A DNA stretch of 64,000 bases, from contig NC_087095.1 of NCBI RefSeq assembly GCF_963855985.1, positions 11,046,001-11,110,000 of the forward strand. The letters run 5' to 3'. The translations under genes and the position numbers were made by a program. Of this stretch, positions 29,447 to 38,940 are shown one piece after another. Below the pieces are notes generated by a model, which saw nothing but the letters and a program-made list of their open reading frames with translations, ran no database searches and was not told where the DNA came from. Each line of letters opens with the position of its first letter. Within the stretch, counting starts at the first letter, position 1. Source of the DNA: Ostrinia nubilalis (lineage: Eukaryota > Arthropoda > Insecta > Lepidoptera > Crambidae).

Positions 29447-32400
29447 TTAAAACATTAAATCTTGATGCCCCCATGCTTTAGTGGAGATTTTGTCAGGAAG
29501 TACAAATCGTTTATCGTCCTCATTTGATAGAGCAATTTTGTTCACTGCTTGAGTGAAAATTTCATGTTTGATGCACCTGAACAATATGTTCTTTTTACGT
29601 ATTATTTGGTCATGAAGCAGAACCTTTTTATAGTCAGTTGAAGTCAAGTCTTTAATTACACTTTTTTTAACACCCTTAGCTTTTTTAATAAGTTTTGATT
29701 CCGTTTTAACACAGTATAACTTTGACCTAAGACCTACAAATTCTGTTATGATTTCACCGCCCATTTCATCTTTAAACAATCCCGGAATTTTTTTGTTCAC
29801 TACTGGCAAATTAAAAAGATTTTCTGAATCATAATTACTAGTATCAAAGTAACTGAGAAAGTGGGTATTTAGATCTAGATAAAAGTCCTTAGTTTCAATT
29901 TTATAAATGAAACTGTCGGTATCGGTATAGCATAACTGTACCCTGTCTTGATAGTGCGGTTTTATGACTGAATAATGGAAATTGTACATGTGACTTTTGG
30001 ACAGTTCTAATACTGAAAATCCTATGTAAATAGGTTTATCCAAAATTATTCTTTCAGGTTTCATCTGAACGGCAACTAAATTTTTAGAAAATACTGTAGC
30101 ACTGTGAAAGTTTGGTCGTGCGATTAACTTATCAGCGCTTAGTTGCTTTTTAGTTTTATTTGAGTCATCACGCCATTGATTAACTAATTTAACATCAACA
30201 CGACGTTCATTATCCTCTAACGTTTTTCCAAAAACAGAGTTATTTAACAGTTTGAAAAGATCTTGTTGAAAAGGAGTTGTAGCTTTTTTTCTCAATTCTG
30301 TATTAAGATTAATGTATTTAGCTAAAAAGGCATTTTGTTTGAACGATAAAACGCGATGAATTTTATTTAAGATAAGCCCATGACTGATACATGTTTTTAA
30401 ATGAACGTAATGAATTACGTATTCAAATTTCGGATAAAGATTAGGTATTAATTTTGATGTATGTCCACCTGGCGGTACAAACTTTTCGGCACAGAAAGGA
30501 TAATCGTTATGGTCACAATGTAAGTTTTCTGGGTACAACAAATCTACTTCAAGAATGTAACCGGTGTCCGCATCGTCAGGTACCGTTAAAATATTTAACT
30601 GGTCTATTTCATTTTTATTCAAAAATCTGAAATCCGATACAGGCAGAGGCTGACACATACTATAGCCATAGAGGTTATTACAGTCAATGTACACTAAATA
30701 AGAGTCAGGCTTGTACTCGTCATAATTCGACATGTACTTATTGTTTGCTTTGCTATGTCTGGTAGAACACATGCAGATACCTCCTCGTATACCTTTTTGT
30801 AAAAGACGGATTATTTCTAAATCATGTAACAATTCTAACTGTATACCAGTCTTCATTAACATCGCATCAAAAGACAAACTTGGAGCTGTTAAATAGAAAG
30901 CAGGGTCTAACTGATAGTTAAGCTTACAGACAAGTCGAAAATTTTCAAATACATCCGATAAAAGAAGTACGTCTGTTTGAAGATAAAGATCGGTGTACTC
31001 TCCAATATTTTTAATATTAAAAACGGACCAGACAGTTTTGGCATGAGCATAGTCTGAGTCACTTATATCCTCATTGGTAAGGGAATTATAAAATTGTTTT
31101 TTATTGGGAAGTGTTTCTTCTGAATATGATTCCCAGTCTGATATGTGATCATAGGGATAAACTCCCTTTCGTGTCAATAAACTGAATTTGTTGTCATTAG
31201 GAAAATGATTTTTCAAATGAAATAAATCAGATTTACGTAAACCACTTACTAATTTTTCTAAACTAGTTCCTAAAAATTTAAATGAATCTACAAATCGGAT
31301 TTGTCCAAATTTTCCATTTGGTAAGGTAAGGAATTTAGTAAAAGATATATAATTTTCTTTGTTCTTAGGTATTACTTTAATAGGGCCTAAGCTGTCAGCT
31401 AATTCTTTAATAAACAAATGGCAATCGTAACCGGACAGGTTATGAAAAAATACCGGTACGAACTTAGGGACATTGTATCGCAAATTACAGTATTGATGTG
31501 CTGCGCCACGATATCTACCTGTAAGGTGACAATGATCTCGCACCTTGTCTCCGATCAGTAGGTTGTCGCAAATGTGACACACGTCGGCTTGTGAATGCTT
31601 TACCTTATCGTTTTCGGTAAAAATCATTCTAATTTCAACGTTCAAAATATTATAAATATTTGTAATGTCTTCATAAAGATTTTTTAAGAACTTTTCACTA
31701 CAATCTGGACCGCGATATTGAACAAATTTGTTGAAAGTATTATCAAAGGAACAAATTATTTGATACGCAAAAGCTGCTGGGATATGTCGTTGACGCGGTG
31801 TTGTAAAACTAGCAAGAGGATCGGGCTCACATCCTTGATATCGTTCAAGGATGGTTTCAAAGTCTGCGTAAATAACGAAAGGAACATCTTGTTTCCTTTC
31901 AAAATTTTTGAACTGAAGATAACTACCTTTTTCGGGAAGTACTGTTGTAACACCACTACAGATATGTTTATCGATGCTATTCTGAGAAGTAAAAAATAAT
32001 AAACAGTCTTCACAAAAATGTAACTTACCGTTACGCTTTGTGATTTGACTCCGAACCAAACGGGGCAAATTTTTTATTAAAACGAAATGCGAGTGTACAT
32101 TGTCCTCAAAGAGAAGCAAGTTAATTCTTTTTCTAGAGTCTGATTTAAATTCAGATCTGTAAATAGGACCCACAACGCATTTATTGTTATTTAAGGAATA
32201 AACATTAACACTTAAAGTTGGATTATTTTTTTCAAAAAGCGCTATATCGTCAAAAGTTACAGGAAAAGACATACCTTCGATGTTGAGCACCCGTTTAAAG
32301 TGTGGATATGACGAAGTTCGGTCACAGTTCTTTTGAGCAGGATAAATCGCAGCGACTATGCTCCACAAAAAACAGAATTTATCGTCATTTTTAATATTGA

Positions 32401-32965
32401 CACACGCTTTTTTCTTCTTTATCACTGGTGGCAAATCAACATAAGTCGACCCAGATCCACATAATGGATCATATTTGTTAATATTTACTTCTAAATAAAC
32501 ATTACTCAGAAAAGTCCATCCACTATCACGTTCCTGAAACTCTTCAACCTTCTTTTTTATGATATTTAATACTGATGTAAATAAGCGCTTAAATTCAAAG
32601 TTACGATGAACAATAATATTTTTAGTTGCGAACGATTTTATTTGTTGTTCGTTATTTTTGAACAAAAGGAAATTACCAAAATATTCTAAATTTACTTTGA
32701 TGCTTACATGTTTTTTAAGAGAACTCTGTAAAAGTTTGTAGAGTTTGAATTCTACGCTTTTTAAAAATAAGTCTGGAAAAGAATGTTCCGTTTCGGTCGT
32801 CACCGGTAACCTGTAGGAGGCTATGCGACCGCGGAACGCAGACGCGACTTCAACGACTCCGTCCTGAGCGACCGCCGCGCACTTGTTCTTGTGCGCGGTG
32901 CTCCGCAAGTGGCCAACCCATTTCCTTCTATCAACTTGAACGGCACACCCAGAGCAGAAGGGCAT
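29447..32965 (-). CDS. Protein-primed family B DNA polymerase
   Basis: 1172 aa, the replicative polymerase that copies the element from its terminal repeats using a protein primer. The N-terminus has a CxxC...H-x4-H finger (CSGCAVQVD ... HLRSTAHK), and a second finger (FCEDCLLFF ... HIC) sits near residue 318. The 3'-5' exonuclease motifs are Exo I DFE (about 366), Exo II HNLSGYD (about 505) and Exo III YLQTDVLLL (about 660). Polymerase motif A is YIDCNNLYGYSM (about 760), motif B KLLNNSVFG (about 908), motif C YTDTDSF (about 1015), and the KAKGV element follows (about 1090). Length is normal for Polintons and no break is seen. The first 60 codons are much more GC-rich than the rest. Confidence 0.97.
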   Translation of the reverse strand: MPFCSGCAVQVDRRKWVGHLRSTAHKNKCAAVAQDGVVEVASAFRGRIASYRLPVTTETEHSFPDLFLKSVEFKLYKLLQSSLKKHVSIKVNLEYFGNFLLFKNNEQQIKSFATKNIIVHRNFEFKRLFTSVLNIIKKKVEEFQERDSGWTFLSNVYLEVNINKYDPLCGSGSTYVDLPPVIKKKKACVNIKNDDKFCFLWSIVAAIYPAQKNCDRTSSYPHFKRVLNIEGMSFPVTFDDIALFEKNNPTLSVNVYSLNNNKCVVGPIYRSEFKSDSRKRINLLLFEDNVHSHFVLIKNLPRLVRSQITKRNGKLHFCEDCLLFFTSQNSIDKHICSGVTTVLPEKGSYLQFKNFERKQDVPFVIYADFETILERYQGCEPDPLASFTTPRQRHIPAAFAYQIICSFDNTFNKFVQYRGPDCSEKFLKNLYEDITNIYNILNVEIRMIFTENDKVKHSQADVCHICDNLLIGDKVRDHCHLTGRYRGAAHQYCNLRYNVPKFVPVFFHNLSGYDCHLFIKELADSLGPIKVIPKNKENYISFTKFLTLPNGKFGQIRFVDSFKFLGTSLEKLVSGLRKSDLFHLKNHFPNDNKFSLLTRKGVYPYDHISDWESYSEETLPNKKQFYNSLTNEDISDSDYAHAKTVWSVFNIKNIGEYTDLYLQTDVLLLSDVFENFRLVCKLNYQLDPAFYLTAPSLSFDAMLMKTGIQLELLHDLEIIRLLQKGIRGGICMCSTRHSKANNKYMSNYDEYKPDSYLVYIDCNNLYGYSMCQPLPVSDFRFLNKNEIDQLNILTVPDDADTGYILEVDLLYPENLHCDHNDYPFCAEKFVPPGGHTSKLIPNLYPKFEYVIHYVHLKTCISHGLILNKIHRVLSFKQNAFLAKYINLNTELRKKATTPFQQDLFKLLNNSVFGKTLEDNERRVDVKLVNQWRDDSNKTKKQLSADKLIARPNFHSATVFSKNLVAVQMKPERIILDKPIYIGFSVLELSKSHMYNFHYSVIKPHYQDRVQLCYTDTDSFIYKIETKDFYLDLNTHFLSYFDTSNYDSENLFNLPVVNKKIPGLFKDEMGGEIITEFVGLRSKLYCVKTESKLIKKAKGVKKSVIKDLTSTDYKKVLLHDQIIRKKNILFRCIKHEIFTQAVNKIALSNEDDKRFVLPDKISTKAWGHQDLMF

Positions 32966-33302
32966 CTTCTTAGTTAACCTAACTTAACCAGTAATTAACT
33001 TTAACTAACCTAACTTAACCAGTAATGAACTTTAATTAACCTCGGAACCTGTCTTCTAAAGATTGGAATTATTTTGTAGCTAATAAAACTTTACTTTTAT
33101 TGATTTTATGTAATGTACCTATTTACTAATGTATTATGTAACTTGCTGAAATATGTGAGTTCGTCGAAACGTGGTTTGGGCTAGGTACCGAGGTTAATTA
33201 AGTACTATAACACTAGGTTTTAATTCATTTATTATTAAGTACCTACGTAAATTATAAGTAAGTAAATTAGACTTAATTAATATGTATATTTTTATTTACA
33301 AT
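32966..33302 (-). promoter_or_regulatory. Polymerase gene upstream region with duplicated leader
   Basis: No gene. At 32971..33043 a segment of about 36 bp (CTAACTTAACCAGTAATKAACTTTAA) is present twice in tandem just upstream of the polymerase ATG. The spliced SDSE gene ends at 33303, with its AATAAA (TTTATT on plus) at 33291..33296. Confidence 0.5.
33291..33296 (-). terminator. Poly(A) signal of the SDSE-exon gene
   Basis: AATAAA on the minus strand, 7 nt beyond the TGA. Confidence 0.55.
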
Positions 33303-35062
33303 TCAGTTAATCTTATTATTATAAAACACCGGCACGCTATCCGCAAAGTACGTCGTCTTGGCTCTCCTGAGGAACTTTTGAAGCAAGTCCCACTCGGGCT
33401 GGTCCGGGTCGAGCTGGAGCTTCAAAGTGACGAGCGCCTTGGTGTAGCGGGTCTCGGGGCGGGTGTCGAGCGCGTCCCGCGTGGAGTAGAGGCGCAGCTC
33501 GGCGTAGTAGCGGCCGCTCAGCTGCGCGCGCCGCAGCACCGACCCGTCCGCGACCTTGCTGCTGATGGAGCTCGGCAGCTGGCTCGACGGCGCTCGGCGA
33601 GACGCGTTTGCGTGAGCTGCGTCTTCCTCGTCTTCAGAGACCAGCCCGAACAGATCCTCTTCTTTTTTGGTGTTCCGTCTCTTTGGCGTAGCGGTTCTGA
33701 AAATAATATAATATTCCTTAGGTATTGGCGAATTTCATTAATGAGATGATGAGAATCATCTCCGTTTATGAGATAGTAGTGTGAAAGGTGACCCACAATG
33801 TGGACTGACGACATCATAAAGGTAGCAAGAAGGCGCTGGACGCAGGTCGTTACCAACCGGACAACATGGAAAGCATTGGGGAGGCCTATGTTCAGCAGTG
33901 GACGTCCTGTGGTTGAGATAATGATGATGATGATTGTAATGTGTTGTTGTGAAACTTACTTTGAAGATCGTGATGTTGTCGACTTCCTCTTGGTTGTCTT
34001 TGCCTTGCTACGCTTGGAAGGCTGATCGTCTTCTGAATCAGACCTGTAAAGTTAAACACGAATCACGTTAGTCTAATGATAACGAAACGACTGTAACAAA
34101 AACGCCAGCCTTCGGATTCCATTATTTCAGGTCTACTTACTTTGACGGGGCTCGATTGTTGGACTTCTTCTTAGATGTTTTTGCCTGATCTCGTCTAGTC
34201 CCGTTTTCAGCTTCGGAGTCAGATCTGTAAAACAAATTGTGATTATTAAATAATGATTACCCGTAAAACTGTTAAATTACTCATTACTGGTACTCCAGTC
34301 ACACTTAACAGTTAGACCGCTTCCTGACTTGGCGGTGCGGTATCGGTACGATTTCGTTTCGGTATACCGCATCGGTACCGAAAGCTTACCGAACGCTTAT
34401 ATTTGAATGTACGCTTCCTGATTGGCGCGGCATGTGCGACAGCGGCGCGGCACAGACTCAATCAGGAACGCTCCATTGAAATATAGGCGCTCGGTAAGCT
34501 TTCGGTATCGCGTATACAGAGCATACCGATGCCGCGCCGCTACCGCACCGACAAGTCAGGAAACGACCTTAGTCTGAGACTTTTTAACTACAGCAAGCTG
34601 TGCACGATAACGTGTCACTCACTACTTGAGTACTGCCGCGCGAGCAAAGTCGTCGACTATCGTTAGTGTGCAATAACTAATTAACTAATGTAAATAGGTA
34701 CCTTATAATAAGAGCTGGGTTCCTCCTCTCTGACTTTGAGATGCGACTCTCGACAATTGCAGATTCGTACTCGGAGTCAGACCTGAAAATAATTAGTTTA
34801 TAAATATAAGTAATGTGTAAGACGAACTGAATTATTTCGCGGTTGAATCCGCAGGTAATCCTTAGTAAATTCATTAGTAACTAGAAAACTTTAACTTTAC
34901 AAACATCGAATCAAATTAATAAGTACAGTTCCATATTTATTTAAAGTGGTCGTCGCTGATGACGAGAGGTCTCAGAAAAATTCTAAGTTCTAGAAGTTTA
35001 GTGAAGACTAGAAGATAGTCATGAGTACTCACATTGTGTTTGTTAGATGATAGAAACTCACT
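33303..35062 (-). CDS. Spliced SDSE-repeat protein, probable captured cargo (5' end unresolved)
   Basis: Not recognised. Minus-strand exons with good GT..AG borders and matching phase: 35062 back into the minisatellite (first part unresolved), 34702..34782 (81 nt), 34141..34224 (84 nt), 33960..34043 (84 nt), 33303..33696 (final, TGA). Each middle exon opens with one base completing a codon, then Ser-Asp-Ser-Glu, and the two 84-nt exons are clear duplicates (both end TCA AA|GTAAG). They encode SDSE followed by Lys/Arg/Ser/Thr-rich text, typical of CK2-site and nuclear proteins. The final exon has PKRRN, an acidic SEDEEDAA patch, then a compact domain (SGRYYAELRLYSTRDALDT, later PEWDLLQKFLRRAKTTYF). 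The last exon is GC-rich, unlike the viral genes. A captured host gene is the simplest reading. The first exon is blocked in all frames by the 14-bp repeat unless splicing enters inside it. Confidence 0.6.
33796..33935 (+). mobile_element. RTE-like LINE 3' end inside an intron
   Basis: Reads TMWTDDIIKVARRRW followed by ALGRPMFSSG-type text and a (GAT)n tail. This is the usual C-terminal end of a lepidopteran RTE-like ORF2 (compare 51400..51575 and 62615..62930). It lies wholly within the intron 33697..33959 of the SDSE gene, opposite strand. Confidence 0.75.
34315..34568. repeat. 254-bp hairpin MITE inside an intron
   Basis: TTCCTGACTTGGCGGTGCGG at the left is mirrored at the right, and the inner arms (ACCGAAAGCTTACCGAACGC and complement) continue the pairing almost to the centre. 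It sits in the intron 34225..34701 of the SDSE gene. Confidence 0.8.
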
Positions 35063-35072
35063 CGGAATACTT

Positions 35073-35170
35073 GGAGCGCTGGGCCTGGAGCACTGGGTTT
35101 GGAGCACTAGGTCTGGAGCACTAGGTCTGGAGCACTAGGTCTGGAGCACTAGGTCTGGAGCACTGGGGAG
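35073..35170. repeat. 14-bp minisatellite over an exon
   Basis: Seven units of GGAGCACTAGGTCT and variants. Since 14 is not divisible by 3 and the unit contains CTAG, stop codons arise in every frame on the minus strand after a few units. It overlaps the 5' part of the exon ending at 35062. Confidence 0.85.
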
Positions 35171-36770
35171 CGGTTCCTTGTTGGTTGACGGTTCTTCTGA
35201 TGCACGAAGCAGTAGATGAAGCACAGAATGAAGTTCGGGTCGAATCGATTCCAATTTATTTGAAAATTATTGCAGAGATCCGCAAAATGTGTTAGGGTTG
35301 ACAAAAATGTTTTGTTAAGAAACACCATGATTATTCATATGATTCATTCATATGATATTTAAAACACACATAATATAAATATTTCGTTTGAAAAGCCGCC
35401 GCGTAGCACTTGAGGGTATCAAAAATCAGAATCAAAAATATTTTTTCAGTTTAGACCACAAGTGGCACTTATGTATATAACAAAGTACTATTTTTTATTA
35501 ATCGTCGCTATAATTATGATTTAAAACATAATAAGACAACATATACATTATTATGTATTTGAAAATGATTGCAACGTGCATCAAAAGTTATTTAGAAAAA
35601 TATCACAAGATTAATGTATATAAAAAATACTCAGAGATACTTACTAATATTTTAAATATCATTATCGGAATTGAAGTGGAAATCATATGAATATTATGTT
35701 TGATTTGAGATACTTATACAATAAAAATATTTTAATCAAATATAATTATAAAATGGCTAATAATAACGATCATTGTTAATAATATTGTTACAGTGAAACT
35801 AGACTAAATGATTCTAATATAGGTGATGCATCCATAATTACACAGTCGCGAACCGTGCGGAACTCGTGGCAGCCCTGTTGCAGTGCGCGCAAGCATTTTT
35901 ACAGAAACGCACTTCGGACCTGCGGCCACGTTGACGACGTGACCATGATGCAATATCCGAATGAAAAATATTCCACTGTATGTTTTAGAAAATTAAATTA
36001 CATTAATTTTGAAAATTTTGGAGATAGTTGGTTTAAGATATTTATTTATTCATAGAACGGTAGTACCAATTACACTATTCAAACAAGACGTAACAAAGTT
36101 CAGAATAACATTTAAATACTTAATTAAACAATTTAACATAACAAACTACATAATTCAGATGCGATAGGTACTTATGTATTTTTAATTTGATATTTAATTT
36201 ACTCAGTTATATGTTAACATTTAGCTTAATATTATTTCTAAGTTATTCAGAAAATATTCGAGATTTCATTTATGAGCGATATAATAAAATTAACAGTTAT
36301 TTTGATTTAATTATGGATAATAAATATTAAAACTTGTTTACAGCACTTTTACAAATATTTGGTTATAATTTATGTTTAGTACATAAATATCTTTTTAATA
36401 ATTTGAAGCTGTTTAAAAGATGTAAATAGTAATATACTATCTACTTATAATAAATTATTTATTACCATTTACTTAGAAGACAATAATATTTTATGGCTTA
36501 AATTAGTAAATTAAATTACCTATATTAATTTAATAATATAATTATACGTATTATTTGTGGATTGCTATTTATTTACTTATTTAATGATTTTTAAAATGAA
36601 AAGTATTTTATGAGTAAGTAACTTTATTATGTTTTTTAAAGGTATGCACTATTTTTTCTGAGTAATTTAAACTCGAATTGTGTTTAAAATTTTAGATAAA
36701 AAATTTCTTAGTAAAAATGAAACAGGAAATTTTGACACCACAACGATGATAATGTAATAATAAATACGAA
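35171..36770. other. AT-rich right arm of the Polinton, no gene seen
   Basis: Very AT-rich with no credible frame. A GC-richer spot at 35840..35945 has no domain. It probably contains the promoter of the SDSE gene. Confidence 0.5.
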
Positions 36771-36774
36771 TAAC

Positions 36775-36885
36775 GGATGGCATAGTGACTTGGTTTCTAT
36801 GAGTCTGGGGTTCGATTCGAACAGACTTAGTATTATTAATATTTATAGTATTGTATGTATTATTAGTAGTATTATTAGTATAGTA
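36775..36885 (+). repeat. tRNA-related SINE-like fragment
   Basis: GGCATAGTGACT (A-box-like, 36779) and GGGTTCGATTCGA (B-box-like, 36808) have tRNA-like spacing and are followed by an ATTATTAGT-rich tail. Confidence 0.55.
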
Positions 36886-37740
36886 TTTAATTTTCCAATT
36901 TAATAGGCATCCACTACGTAACAGTTTAGCAGAAGAGATTGCTTATAATCATGTAAATCTTGTAAATAATAATTTTAAGATGTTATTGCTCCCTGATCTG
37001 TTACAATCTAGGATTTTATGGATAATAAAGAAGTAAGTACGTTGATATTTCAAATCAAAACAACTTCTTCTGTGAGGTCAATGATGAATTCAACTCAAAT
37101 TAGTATCTGATATTTAGTTGCAAATAAACAAATTGAATATAGAATAGAAAAAAAGTTTAGGAACCTTCCATTACTTTTATAGCAAAAGTTTCATTTTTGG
37201 AGACTTATCTGACATTCAATAAAAAATTATAAATATTAGGACATACCTAGTTTTTTTATTAAAACCATTGCGAGTTTTATGTTTACTTCTTTGATTTTAA
37301 TTTTTTGATAAACGAAATTAACTTCGACCCGTTTGATATAAACTAAAAGTCCAGAAGTCCTGATCATGTATAGGATGCACATAGTTTTGCTTCTGTGTAT
37401 TTGCTTTAAAATAAGCCTAGGCGTTTAAATATAGGAGCACAATGTGTAGTATCAAATTTCATTCACCGATAATTAATTTCGTTCAAATACAGGCGCGGTA
37501 GGTAAGAACTACGCTAAGATATCAAATTGCAAGTTCCGGCGCGCGTGCACACCAAGGTTGCGCAGTGACATCGTCATCATGATCCAATTTTTACGTTTGG
37601 GTTTTATGAGTAGGTAGTTATTTTATTATTGAACTTAAAAAATAAATTGGTCCAATTATCTCACCACACCAATTACCTAATCACCAACTAAGTGGAACTT
37701 GTACTATAGCAACTACGATCACGTCTCAGTTATAGGTGAT
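36886..37740. other. AT-rich right arm, no gene seen
   Basis: No frame, RNA gene or repeat boundary supported. Confidence 0.5.
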
Positions 37741-37860
37741 CGTGTTTATAACAGAAACATTTGCTCCTTACGGGATTCGAACCTGCAACCTAGCTTAATA
37801 TTTCTCGGTGCGCGCTTCTAGAACATGACCGCACTCATAATAAGAATACACGCTTATCGT
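37741..37860 (-). repeat. tRNA-related SINE-like fragment
   Basis: On the minus strand GGTTCGAATCC (B box; plus-strand 37773..37783) is followed by a CCGTAAGGAGC acceptor-like end, with a GCGCGCACCGAGAAATATT segment before it. The A box is weak. Confidence 0.5.
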
Positions 37861-37864
37861 GTTG

Positions 37865-37967
37865 TCAAATGAACGAACGAAAATGAAATTATTTTGAGTG
37901 ATCATTGTATAAATGTTTTTGAGAGTTTCTCGCTGGAATGAGCGAGAACTCTCAAAAACTTACTACT
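37865..37967 (-). repeat. Polinton right terminal inverted repeat
   Basis: 103 bp, inverse of 20985..21088, ending CTTACTACT. It contains the same internal hairpin. Confidence 0.95.
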
Positions 37968-37973
37968 CAGGTC
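37968..37973. repeat. Polinton target-site duplication, right
   Basis: CAGGTC, identical to 20979..20984. Confidence 0.95.
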
Positions 37974-38158
37974 AAATTCTGCAATGCATTGTAAAATTGC
38001 GCAGTCAGCTTAGAAGACACTATTAACTGACCGATTGCCTAAAAACTAGGTTAGGTTTAAGGGTATTACATGCTATGTATAGAAAAGTGTCAGGACTATT
38101 TAATTTTGAAACTTTGTATGTACGGCCGATAGCACATTAGACTACACATTTATGACTA

Positions 38159-38630
38159 ACTAGCGGCCGCCCGCGACTTCGTACGCGTGGATCCTGTTTT
38201 ACTCTTACGCGGTTTAGATTTTTTCATACAATTTTTTTCCCGCTAACTCCCATTCCGGTGGGAATTTTGCAATATCCTGTTGTAACTAAGCTTTAAATTT
38301 ACTAAGGTACCTGCATGCCAAATTTCAAGCGTCTATCTTACGCGGTTTAGAGTTTTTCATACAAATGTTTTTTCCAGCTAACTCCCGTTCCCGTGGGAAT
38401 TTTGCAATATCCTGTTGTAACTAAGCTTTGAGTTTACTAAGGTACCTGCATGCCAAATTTCAAGCGTCTAACTTAAGCGGTTTAGATTTTTCATACAAAA
38501 GGATTTTCCCGCTAATTCCCGTTCCCGTGGGCATTCTTAAGTATCCTATAACCTGCCCAGGAGTATGAAGAATAATTGTACCAAGTTTCGTTAAAATCCG
38601 TCGAGTAGTTTTTGTTTCTATAAGGAACAT

Positions 38631-38661
<31 letters not shown>
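38159..38661 (-). repeat. LINE/SINE-tail repeat with three tandem copies and (CAGA)n
   Basis: Starts at CTAGCGGCCGCCCGCGACTT, then a block of about 134 bp beginning GCGGTTTAGA occurs at 38209, 38342 and 38477 (with TATCCTGTTGTAACTAAGCT in the first two). It ends in a pure (CAGA)n run at 38631..38661. Related pieces are at 47508..47545 and 49525..49740. Confidence 0.7.
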
Positions 38662-38663
<2 letters not shown>

Positions 38664-38779
38664 AATTTTACTGATTGCATTTTTGGCATCAGTATCGATC
38701 ACTAATCACCCCCTGATAATTATTTTGAAAATATATTTCATGTACAGAATTGACCTCTCTACAGATTTATTATAAGTAT
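38662..38779 (-). repeat. Dispersed repeat, copy 2 (inverse of 4051..4169)
   Basis: Near-identical inverse copy of 4051..4169, directly continuing the repeat at 38159..38661. The two blocks may be one retroelement tail. Confidence 0.75.
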
Positions 38780-38794
38780 AGATTAAGGATTTCC

Positions 38795-38940
38795 GCAAAG
38801 TAACGCCTGCCCCCCTATACAAAATGCACTTTTTGATCGAATCGAATATCGAATACGTCAAAACTCCATACAAAAAAGGCCTCTCGACCACTTTTTGACT
38901 GGTTTGCGATTATAATGTGCTTTGTCTAGACCCACTGTTA
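38795..38940 (-). repeat. Dispersed repeat family B, copy 1
   Basis: Inverse of 59660..59800: both contain a TTTTTGATCGAATCGAA-type block, AAACTCCATACAAAAA, and GGTTTGCGATTATAATGTGC. The similar short peptides in both copies come from the repeat and are not genes. Confidence 0.75.

Larger units (their letters stand above)
20985..37967. mobile_element. Complete Polinton/Maverick (endogenous adintovirus-like element)
   Basis: A 16,983-bp element bounded by inverted terminal repeats (AGTAGTAAG... / ...CTTACTACT) and an exact 6-bp duplication. It encodes the full Polinton hallmark set: protein-primed DNA polymerase B, retroviral-type integrase, FtsK/A32-type packaging ATPase, adenain-type protease, double-jelly-roll major capsid and single-jelly-roll minor capsid proteins. 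These families together support both self-synthesising transposition and virion formation. All core frames are open, with no in-frame stop or frameshift that breaks a domain. The right third (33.3 to 37.8 kb) differs: it is partly GC-rich, contains introns, and has taken in a LINE fragment, a MITE and SINE-like pieces. Confidence 0.97.

Noticed and set aside
31718..32013. Plus- and minus-strand frames inside the polymerase gene
   Set aside because: Out-of-frame shadows of polymerase B.
33518..33856. 112-codon minus frame across the last SDSE exon
   Set aside because: Crosses the AG acceptor and the intron in another frame; the spliced frame fits phase and composition better.
37773..37783. 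Possible true tRNA gene (B box)
   Set aside because: No full cloverleaf and a weak A box; better read as a SINE fragment.
38706..38891. Similar peptides here and at 59722..59967
   Set aside because: Similarity is explained by dispersed repeat family B, not by a gene family.
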